DNA of 50,593 nucleotides from Acetobacter farinalis (GTDB lineage: Bacteria; Pseudomonadota; Alphaproteobacteria; Acetobacterales; Acetobacteraceae): assembly GCF_011516935.1 (NCBI RefSeq), contig NZ_WOTF01000016.1, positions 1-50,593 on the forward strand. The letters are read 5' to 3'. A program made the position numbers and the translations under genes. Numbering within the stretch: the first letter of the stretch is position 1; each line of letters begins with the position of its first letter. This document shows positions 35,990 through 43,335 of the stretch, piece by piece. A model generated the notes under the pieces. That model was not told the origin of the DNA and searched no databases. It worked only from the letters and a program-made list of their open reading frames with translations.

Positions 35990-36737
35990 TGCACGTGGTG
36001 CCGTTGAGTATAATCTCACGCAGCTTTGTGGTGGGATCGCTGTAAAAGTTCCAGGAAACTTCCCCTCCTAGAGAAAAAATTGGTGTATCGTGCATCAATT
36101 TACACAATATCGCCTGAAATCTATCAACTTGAGACTGATCCCGAAATTTCTCAATCATTGTCGTGTCTTTGACAACAACCTTATACACGATGGCGTTACC
36201 AACCACATCTGCTCCGACTATCTTTCCCAACGCGCCAAGCGCGGGCATGTGCTGTTTTTCCATATTCAGATTTGCCACAAGATAGTCGTGGATCATTTTC
36301 TCGGCGTCTTTGGGATTATTTTCTGTTTCGTAGGATTTTTGAGAAACATCATACGTCATGATGACATCTTTTGATCCTTCCATCCGGTAGTTTCCTCTTA
36401 AGATAAGGCCCGTTTTCAAAAGTGACACCATGTCGGGGTTTGAACAGAGTCTTTGCACCGCAATTTTCCGAAGCGCCTCACTCATCTGCGGGGATCCGCC
36501 CAACCCGGCTAAACCGTTCTTTGTCATCTCGACATTTAGAATAAGATATATCCCTGAACTTTCATACTCAGTGACCATGAGGCCGGGTTGAACATGCAAC
36601 GGAAGTTGGCCACTTGCGTTTACAGCCGCTGCAACGGCGTGCGCAATAGCCGCAACCTGCTGCTCTGTATTAGCGAAAGAAACTGTGGGACAAAAAAGAA
36701 TGAATATTAAAAATAAGCCTTTGAAAATACTTACCAT
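35976..36737 (-). CDS. Unrecognised secreted protein
   Basis: A 253-residue protein of unknown function. A signal peptide is clear (hydrophobic residues 8-20, cleavage near SFA-NT), so it is likely periplasmic or exported. Two regions have a similar layout: a helix with Cys (IAVQRLCSNP) followed by LILRGNYRMEG strands, and again FQAILCKLMHD followed by VSWNFYSDP, suggesting a duplicated small domain with possible Cys pairing (three Cys in the mature part). It lies alone on the minus strand between a porin gene and a decayed transposase, in the less GC-rich segment. No known family can be assigned. Confidence 0.65.
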   Translation of the reverse strand: MVSIFKGLFLIFILFCPTVSFANTEQQVAAIAHAVAAAVNASGQLPLHVQPGLMVTEYESSGIYLILNVEMTKNGLAGLGGSPQMSEALRKIAVQRLCSNPDMVSLLKTGLILRGNYRMEGSKDVIMTYDVSQKSYETENNPKDAEKMIHDYLVANLNMEKQHMPALGALGKIVGADVVGNAIVYKVVVKDTTMIEKFRDQSQVDRFQAILCKLMHDTPIFSLGGEVSWNFYSDPTTKLREIILNGTTCRVAP

Positions 36738-36814
36738 AAATAGCCGCCCATCTTCCCGTTTCTGTTAGAAAAACAAAATTGATGATTTCCTCATGTTATA
36801 ATCTGTATATTTTG

Positions 36815-37047
36815 AAACGTCACGCTCCACATGATACGAAAAATGCGATTACGGAAGCGAAGGCTGTCTCTCCGTCAAAACGGAACCGCAAAACGATCAT
36901 CACGCACAATCAGGTTCTTTACAGATTCCGCAACCGTATCGAGCAATGTTTCAATCGACCCAGATATTTTGTCCTTTCATAATAGGTTACGATCGCAGAG
37001 CCATCCATTTCACAGACTTCGTTCATCTCTCAGACACCATGATTTAG
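36815..37047 (+). pseudogene. Decayed IS5-family transposase (C-terminal remnant)
   Basis: The frame at 36815-36958 reads as the C-terminal part of an IS5-group DDE transposase: SPSKRNRKTII, then LYRFRNRIEQCFNR. After stop codons and a frameshift, 36982-37044 continues with the expected GYDRRAIHFTDFVHLS, ending at TAG (37045-37047). The part normally joining the two (LKHFRRFATR-like) is degraded, and nothing of the N-terminal and central catalytic region is seen upstream. The rest of the 419-bp gap between the flanking genes has no supported gene. Confidence 0.75.
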
Positions 37048-37092
37048 TTAGCGTGAAAGTCGATTGAACCGGAAAACCAGCGCATGAACTTC

Positions 37093-37129
37093 AAAAAAAT
37101 ACCCCCGGAACTCTCCGGAGGCATTTTTC
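37093..37129 (-). terminator. Terminator of the autotransporter gene
   Basis: On the minus strand ATGCCTCCGGA pairs with TCCGGGGGTAT (11 bp including two G-U pairs, loop GAGT), followed by a run of seven U (A-run at 37093-37099). It lies 28 nt beyond the stop codon at 37157. A weaker T-run on the other side could allow bidirectional action. Confidence 0.75.
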
Positions 37130-37156
37130 ACACATTCTGTAAACACAGAGTGAATT

Positions 37157-40100
37157 TTAGAAAATCCAGGACACAGAGCCCTTCAGGCCGCTTTCAGAAT
37201 AGCGCGCACCGTACTGGCCGGTATAGGAAACGCCAATACGAATACGTTTTGTAACCTGCGTCTGCACACCCACTTTCACCAGAGCCGCATCCTGCACCAG
37301 TGGCACACCGCCCACTTCAAAATCGGAGCTGCCGGAAATCAGCGCCTCACGCGTGGTGGGCGTGAGCGCCCCAAAGGCATGACGATAGCCGAGGGTCATA
37401 CCGGGGATAAGAACTGCCTTGCCGACTTTGACGCTGGATGCCAGACGCGTGCCGAAGGTGGCATATGTCACGCCCGTATCCTGACCACGGCCATACAAGC
37501 TGGATACACCACCATGTTCCCGGAAGGATTTGGTCTGCTGGTTGATGTAAGCCACATCACCAAACGGCTCCACCATCACACGGCCCAGATCAAACCGATA
37601 TCCAAGGTCCGCAAAAGCCTGCGCCGTGCCGCCATTGTAGCTGCTGTTCTGCCGGTCATAAAAACCGGGGAACGCCACCGTGCGGCGGGTGGAAAGCATG
37701 TTCCACGTATAGGTGGCACCCATCCGCAGCCCCAGACGCTTCCAGTGCGTGCTGGCATATCCACCCAGTGTCACGTTATCACTCCGCCCGGAAGCCGCAC
37801 GGGCTGAGGTAGAGAAGCTGGAATGGCCGTATCCCACCAGCCCGCCAACATGCCAGCCCTGAATGGCCGAAGTATCGGCCCCCAGCACAAACCCGCCGGT
37901 AGAATTACTCATGCCGGCCGCATTTTCCGTGTGGCCGTTTCGGCTCCAGCTTCCGTAGGCCTGCATCCACAAGGTTTGCCCGGCGTTCTGATGGCACTGC
38001 GTGCCTTCCTGCACATGCCCATGCACGGCTGTTTTTGCCGTGCCACTCTGCGCGCCAAGCTGGCAGTCCGCAGCCCGCATGCGGTCAATCGCCACATCGC
38101 GGATTTCATAGGCGTCCTGAATCAGCGCCGTGCGGGCTGAGGCATGAATTTCACCGGACAGCGCATTAAAGGCACCGCGTGCATGAGCAAAATCAAGGGA
38201 AGTCACAGGACGGCTGACATCGGACGTCGGAGCAATGCCATCAAGTGCCGTGGCAACACCCTGTTCATTCCGGGTCTGCGCCGCGTCGGCAAATGTTGTC
38301 TTGCTGCGAGAGATTTCCAGCGCGACCAGATTCGGCTGGTAGGACACGCCTGTAGTCAGGAACGGGTAAAGAGCCGCATCCCCACTGAGGTTACTGACAA
38401 CCTTGCCAAAAGTCCCCTGAACACCGCCGGTAGCTGTCAGAATGGTATAGCTTTGCCCCAGAGAGGGCGCAGGCATAGTCGCGGAGGCAAGGGCCATCAC
38501 GGTACCTCCCTGCAGGACGGCGCGCCCGTTTACCGTTATCACGCTGGCCAGCGGAGACGACGACCATAGGCTATAAGCAGGCCCCGTAGCGCCGGTTGCC
38601 TTACCCGTATACGGATTATTCAGATGCACCAGATAGGTAGAGGCCGCACCTAGAGTAAGAGTCTGGTCCACACGCATGACACTGGGAGTTACGCTGTTGG
38701 CCAGACCGGGTGAGACATATCCGCTGTTAACAGAAAGACCGCCAGCATACTCTCCAGTGCCGGTTATGAAGCCGGTGGATTCAACAAGACCTGTCGTCAC
38801 ACCATTGTTTTCAAAATGCCCTGCATTTTCAACCTGTGTGTTTTCAAGGCGTCCTGTCAGGATCAGCTCACCTGCCTGACCAATGCCGGTCTTGCCTGTG
38901 TAGACACTGGTTCCGGTCAGAATTTCCTGCCCGGCGGCAATAATCAACCCGCCATGGGTCTGGTTCGCGCCGCCGGTCAGAACCGGAGCGGGCACAACAT
39001 CCGGGCGGGTGGTACCTGCGGCATAATCATTCCGCAGAGAACCCGCAAACGTGCCCGATGCGCCGGAGAGAACCAGTGTGTTATCCCCCAGCACAACCTG
39101 CCCGTTACCACTCAGGGAGCGCAGGCTCTGCCCGCCGTCAGACCGTGTGATGTCCAGTGTGCCATTCACCCGCACAACGGAAGACTGCGCAATACTGCCC
39201 GGACCACCAAGGCCCAGCCAGCCGTTCTGGCTGATAGTGGTCGCCCCGGTATAGGTGTTCGTGCCGGTTACATACGCTACGGAGCCAGAAGAAATTGTAA
39301 GGCCGTTTGTGCCGGAAATAACACCTGCCAGCCCCAGCGGCCCCATATCCTGCGTTACCGTCAGCCCATTGGTGAAATTGGTGTCGGTCACAAAAAACGG
39401 AGTATAGCCGGTGATGGCACGCTGCAGGTCATACATGACCGCATTGTGCAGAAAGAACGAAATGCCATACAGCGCATAGCCATCATTCGTGTACGGATTG
39501 CTCCCTACACTCACCTGATTGGTCTGATCTCCCCCAAGCCCGTCAGCCGTGGAAATACTGACAGACTGTCCCCCTGCGACTTGCCCGGTCATTGTCAGGG
39601 TCTGGCCGGGATTTACATCCGTATCATACCCATCGCTCCCGGTAAGGCCCGCAGCGCTTGCCTGCTGCTGCAGGGTCGGGCTGCCAATGATAATGTTCGG
39701 CGTGCCGGAATCCAGCAGCGTTGGCATCGGGCCGGTGCTCAGGCTGTGATTGAGCGTGTAGTTGAAGAGCACATCAAACTGATGTCCGGAATTTGCGCCG
39801 GACAAAGGGAAAGTTCCAAGCACACCACGCCAGGGCACCTGCGTGAAAAACTGGGCCCGCAGTGCAGGCGTCAGGTCCATAATCAGGCAGGCCTGACCAC
39901 AGTCACCTGGTGTGGTTGGCGTGCCATTGGCTTCAACAATATAGCCGGTCTGGCTCAGCTGCCCCGGCACACCACCGTTATCACCCGGATAGATAAAGTC
40001 ACCTGCCCCCATAGTGCCATAAAAATGGCCTTCCTCCGGGGCTTGCCCCTGATCAAGCATCTGCTGCCATGTCAGATTCTGATAATAGGTCTGAGAGGGG

Positions 40101-40609
40101 TCCAGATTGGGCGTATTCGCCGGAATAATCTGCCCGGGTTCACCGTTCAGGCTGTCAAGCGTGGCGATAGAGGCCTGAATGAGCGCAACCCCCATTCCGC
40201 CGGATGTATCATAGCTCGCAACATTTTTTCCCGTCGTGCTGTTATAGAACTGCACGCTTGAAACTGTTGTATCGGACTGGAGATATCCGTAGGTGCCATC
40301 ACCGTACATATAGCCGTACGGTGCACTGACTGCTGTTCCGGCCTGTGTGGGGAACCATGCGGGACCATTTGGCCCGCCATTCATGCCTACCGCGATATTG
40401 AAAGAGTCTGAACCGGTATCAAACAGATATTCCTCGGGCTGGGCATTATTCACCCCGGCCTTGATCCCGAGACGGCTGGCAGAATAGCCGTTGTCAGATT
40501 CCGTAATAATATCAAGCGGAATTTCTGCTGCGCGCGCCTGATGCTCATAGCAGGCAAAGACACAACTCATAAAAAACAGCCGACAGGAAACGGTGCGAAA
40601 TGACTGCAT
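37157..40609 (-). CDS. Autotransporter with pepsin-like aspartic protease passenger
   Basis: An 1150-residue type V secreted protein. After a signal peptide (about 1-28) the passenger begins with a domain (about 30-405) showing the layout of A1 aspartic proteases: LFDTGSDSF (Asp64), a flap-like YGDGTYGYLQSDTV-type segment (Tyr102; the sequence has YGDGTYGYLQSDTT), LLDSGTPNIIIG (Asp300) and a terminal GISFFLHNAVMYDL with GYTP, matching the end of the pepsin C-lobe. A beta-helix stalk with autotransporter-associated repeats (NTYTGATTIS, SVVRVNGTLDI) spans about 415-760. The translocator barrel is about 880-1150 and ends SVSWIF. Surface or secreted proteolysis is inferred; activity and substrates are unknown. 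An in-frame start at 40570 would shorten the signal. Confidence 0.85.
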   Translation of the reverse strand: MQSFRTVSCRLFFMSCVFACYEHQARAAEIPLDIITESDNGYSASRLGIKAGVNNAQPEEYLFDTGSDSFNIAVGMNGGPNGPAWFPTQAGTAVSAPYGYMYGDGTYGYLQSDTTVSSVQFYNSTTGKNVASYDTSGGMGVALIQASIATLDSLNGEPGQIIPANTPNLDPSQTYYQNLTWQQMLDQGQAPEEGHFYGTMGAGDFIYPGDNGGVPGQLSQTGYIVEANGTPTTPGDCGQACLIMDLTPALRAQFFTQVPWRGVLGTFPLSGANSGHQFDVLFNYTLNHSLSTGPMPTLLDSGTPNIIIGSPTLQQQASAAGLTGSDGYDTDVNPGQTLTMTGQVAGGQSVSISTADGLGGDQTNQVSVGSNPYTNDGYALYGISFFLHNAVMYDLQRAITGYTPFFVTDTNFTNGLTVTQDMGPLGLAGVISGTNGLTISSGSVAYVTGTNTYTGATTISQNGWLGLGGPGSIAQSSVVRVNGTLDITRSDGGQSLRSLSGNGQVVLGDNTLVLSGASGTFAGSLRNDYAAGTTRPDVVPAPVLTGGANQTHGGLIIAAGQEILTGTSVYTGKTGIGQAGELILTGRLENTQVENAGHFENNGVTTGLVESTGFITGTGEYAGGLSVNSGYVSPGLANSVTPSVMRVDQTLTLGAASTYLVHLNNPYTGKATGATGPAYSLWSSSPLASVITVNGRAVLQGGTVMALASATMPAPSLGQSYTILTATGGVQGTFGKVVSNLSGDAALYPFLTTGVSYQPNLVALEISRSKTTFADAAQTRNEQGVATALDGIAPTSDVSRPVTSLDFAHARGAFNALSGEIHASARTALIQDAYEIRDVAIDRMRAADCQLGAQSGTAKTAVHGHVQEGTQCHQNAGQTLWMQAYGSWSRNGHTENAAGMSNSTGGFVLGADTSAIQGWHVGGLVGYGHSSFSTSARAASGRSDNVTLGGYASTHWKRLGLRMGATYTWNMLSTRRTVAFPGFYDRQNSSYNGGTAQAFADLGYRFDLGRVMVEPFGDVAYINQQTKSFREHGGVSSLYGRGQDTGVTYATFGTRLASSVKVGKAVLIPGMTLGYRHAFGALTPTTREALISGSSDFEVGGVPLVQDAALVKVGVQTQVTKRIRIGVSYTGQYGARYSESGLKGSVSWIF

Positions 40610-40775
40610 TAGACGTCTCGATAATCAGGTTTATTTAAAACGTTACCTCTTTGTTATAATGTGTCTTGAATGACATGAAAGTCGTTTTCGATCTTATCGT
40701 TAAAAAATCGTCATCGTGTGCCTGAAAAGCATCACTTCAGAAATTCCGCATTCCGGCTTGTCAGGCCAACGCCCC

Positions 40776-41645
40776 TCATAGAGAGGGCGCGCTGAAGGTA
40801 TCGCACTGCCGGATGTCACCGCTCTGCAACCCACGATTGAACCAGTTGGCACGCTGGGCGGATGTTCCGTGCGTAAAGCTGTCTGGCACGACATAGCCCT
40901 GCCCGGCCCGCTCCAGCCTGTCATCCCCCACAGCGGCCGCAGCGTTCAACCCTTCCTGAATATCACCGGACTGCAGGATTTTGCGTGCATCGTCCGCCCT
41001 CTTGGCCCACACGCCAGCGAAGCAGTCTGCCTGTAATTCGGTCCGGACAGAGGCGCTGGTGGCGCCACGCTCTGTAAGACCGCCATTCCGGCCATTCACC
41101 TTTTCCATGATCCCCAGTTCATTCTGGACATGATGCCCGATTTCGTGCGCCACAACATACGCCTGAGCAAAATCACCGCCCGCGCCGAGGCGGTTCTTCA
41201 ATTCCTGGAAAAACGCGAGATCCAGATACACTTTCTGGTCTGCCGGGCAGTAAAACGGCCCCATGGAAGCCTGCGCATACCCGCAGGCGGACTGCACTGC
41301 TCCGGTAAACAGAACCAGTCGCGGTTCATGGTAGGTCCGGCCCAGTTGCTGGAAATAAGACGTCCAGACATCTTCCGTGGATGCGAGCACGCGGGAAATA
41401 AACTGCTTTTGCGGGTCCGGCCCCTGTGCAGACTGCTGCTGCACCACAGCGCTCTGGTTCCCACCGGAGGCGCTGCCCTCAAGCAGGCTGAAAACAATTT
41501 TGGGGTCTACCCCGAAATACAGGGCCCCAAGGGCCAGAAGCAGACCGCCAATCCCAATCCGGATGGGCGCACGCCCTCCGCCACTGCCGCCTGCCCCCCG
41601 TTCATCATCAATATTTGAACTTTCCCGCTCATCGTCCAGACGCAT
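40776..41645 (-). CDS. ypfJ: YpfJ-family neutral zinc metallopeptidase
   Basis: A 289-residue membrane-anchored protein with an acidic, Gly-rich N-terminus, one transmembrane helix (about 29-46; GIGGLLLALGALYFG) and a C-terminal metallopeptidase-like domain. The HEIGH zinc motif is at 167-171 (AHEIGHHVQ), with the family-typical ELQADCFAGVWA providing the third ligand region and a conserved Cys in FYCPADQKVYLDL. Its function in cells is poorly known. It lies 130 nt downstream of imuA on the same strand and 166 bp upstream of the autotransporter gene. Confidence 0.9.
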   Translation of the reverse strand: MRLDDERESSNIDDERGAGGSGGGRAPIRIGIGGLLLALGALYFGVDPKIVFSLLEGSASGGNQSAVVQQQSAQGPDPQKQFISRVLASTEDVWTSYFQQLGRTYHEPRLVLFTGAVQSACGYAQASMGPFYCPADQKVYLDLAFFQELKNRLGAGGDFAQAYVVAHEIGHHVQNELGIMEKVNGRNGGLTERGATSASVRTELQADCFAGVWAKRADDARKILQSGDIQEGLNAAAAVGDDRLERAGQGYVVPDSFTHGTSAQRANWFNRGLQSGDIRQCDTFSAPSL

Positions 41646-41749
41646 GCTTTCTTTCTCCTGTTTCCGATCTTCCGGATGCTCTGCAGACCTTTACCACGGA
41701 CACCCACAGAAAAGAGAAGAAGAAAGAACAGGCCCCTTTAGGGCAGGAC

Positions 41750-42538
41750 TCAGGCGCGCAGCGCACTCCGCCACCAGGAACGCCTGCTCTCCTCCTGCAT
41801 ACGGCCTGTGCGTGACACCGCACCCGGGGCGGCCGAGAAGGGATGCGTTACAAAGCGGGCAGGATCAACCACCCACCCGGCTGATCCGCCATGATGATGA
41901 CTGAGCAGGTCAATCGCCCACTGTTCTTCAGCGCCATATCCGCCGCCAACAGGATTATCCCGGATGGTGAAGGATGTGCTCGGCCCGATCTTCCAGCGGG
42001 TCGCACTCAGGCACGGTGCAGGCCCGCTGGCCAGGAATGTTGACCGATACAGCAGAAAGCCGGTTGCCCCGCGCTCATGCGCGGCCCGCTGCAGGCGGCG
42101 CGTTGCGGCAAGATCCGGCGCGGCGCGGCTATCGACCACCACAGCGCCAACACCCGGCTCACGCAACACGGCCTCACACAAATCCACAAAGGATGCCTGC
42201 GTGGCTGTCACGCAGATCAGACGCCCAGGGTTCAGGCCAGCCTGCTCAACGCCTGCCACGCACAGATCAAGATAGTCTTCACCAACCCAGATGACCGCAC
42301 CCGTCGTGCGGGCCAGCATGGCCGCAACAAAGCGCGAAGGTTTGGCCGCCACCTGCCGGTCACTCCCCGCGCCGAAAAATTCGTGAACCGTGCCTTTCTC
42401 CAACCCGCCCCCAAGGCGTGCGTCGATATCCGCCACACCAGTTGAAAGCCGGTGCGTCATGGACCCGCTGGGGGCCGTGTTCATCCGGGCGATACGCTCC
42501 CGCAGCAGATCAAGTGTATCTGAATGTGATGGCGCCAT
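41750..42538 (-). CDS. imuA: ImuA-family SOS mutagenesis protein
   Basis: A 262-residue RecA-like protein of the ImuA family, which works with ImuB and DnaE2 in damage-induced translesion synthesis. LSTGVADIDARLGGGLEKG aligns with the LxTGxxxLDxxLxGGG pattern; VIWVGEDYLDLCVAGVEQAG, the GAVVVDS strand and LAATRRLQRAAHERGATGF are typical of ImuA. The start at 42538 follows AGGAGG at about 8 nt. A perfect LexA site lies just upstream. Unusually, no imuB or dnaE2 follows; the next gene is ypfJ. A longer in-frame reading to 42679 would run through the LexA box and is rejected. Confidence 0.85.
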   Translation of the reverse strand: MAPSHSDTLDLLRERIARMNTAPSGSMTHRLSTGVADIDARLGGGLEKGTVHEFFGAGSDRQVAAKPSRFVAAMLARTTGAVIWVGEDYLDLCVAGVEQAGLNPGRLICVTATQASFVDLCEAVLREPGVGAVVVDSRAAPDLAATRRLQRAAHERGATGFLLYRSTFLASGPAPCLSATRWKIGPSTSFTIRDNPVGGGYGAEEQWAIDLLSHHHGGSAGWVVDPARFVTHPFSAAPGAVSRTGRMQEESRRSWWRSALRA

Positions 42539-42569
42539 GAGTGCATCCTCCTGCCCTCTTTTATAATGA

Positions 42570-42584
42570 GAACAAATCAGGAAC
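42570..42584 (-). promoter_or_regulatory. LexA (SOS) box, alphaproteobacterial type
   Basis: On the minus strand GTTC-CTGATTT-GTTC matches the alphaproteobacterial GTTC-N7-GTTC consensus exactly. It lies 32 nt upstream of the imuA start, immediately before a -10-like TATAAA, so LexA binding would block transcription. This supports both the ImuA assignment and the chosen start. Confidence 0.85.
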
Positions 42585-42768
42585 ACAAGAAATTTCCGCA
42601 CGTCCATCCCGGCCTGACAGACTTTCCGGACAGCCTCTGCCTCCTCACGCCCGAGCAATACCCCCAAGGGGTTCTGCATCGTGCAGGCTGATGATTAAAG
42701 GCTTTACAATGCCCTCCCGGTGCTTTCTTTAGGGGCCATTCGCCGGAACGGATGAGAGCTTTCACTCC

Positions 42769-43242
42769 ATGCGCAGCCTACACACATCATCACCCTTCCT
42801 GGCGGCGTTTTGCCGCTGGCTGGTGGTGTTCTGTGTTCTGATCGGGCTGGGCGGGCAGCTTCTGCTTCAGAGTAACGCTCTGCCGGACGAAGCCCCCCGC
42901 GTGACTTTTGAACGCCTGACCGGCCTGCATATCGGTCCGGCGGAACTCCCGCCAGCCAGCATGCAGGACAACATGCAGGGCATGTCCATGGATATGCCGA
43001 TGGTTGGGCACATGATGCCCCATATCCCGGCACCGGGGCACCCCGACCATCATCATGATGGTTCATGTCCGCTCTGCCCGCTTCTGCATCTTCCTGCGGT
43101 GATTTTCAGCGCGGCGTTCATGGCCGCACTGATCCTGATGGCATGGGGCCGCTCGCCTTACAGCGCCCGCCTTCCCTGCGCCCCCCCACCGCGCAGACCG
43201 GCCTTCCGCCCGCCCTCTACAGGACCTCCGGCCTTCATCTGA
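42769..43242 (+). CDS. Met/His-rich DUF2946-like membrane protein
   Basis: A 157-residue protein with two hydrophobic segments (about 13-34 and 110-127) around a Met- and His-rich loop: MQDNMQGMSMDMPMVGHMMP, then HPDHHHDGSCPLCPLLHLP. The short hydrophobic frame with a CPxC motif is typical of DUF2946, often found next to TonB-dependent copper receptors. The metal-binding side chains suggest copper handling at the inner membrane or periplasm. It is followed after 93 bp by the copper receptor gene on the same strand, so a shared transcript is likely. It is divergent from imuA. Confidence 0.75.
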   Translation: MRSLHTSSPFLAAFCRWLVVFCVLIGLGGQLLLQSNALPDEAPRVTFERLTGLHIGPAELPPASMQDNMQGMSMDMPMVGHMMPHIPAPGHPDHHHDGSCPLCPLLHLPAVIFSAAFMAALILMAWGRSPYSARLPCAPPPRRPAFRPPSTGPPAFI

Positions 43243-43335
43243 AGCTCCCTCGCGCTGACGCCTTGCCTGTGCCTTCAGATATCCTGAACGCACGCATCGT
43301 CGGTTGTTTGTGTTTCAATGAAGGGTTTCAAGACC

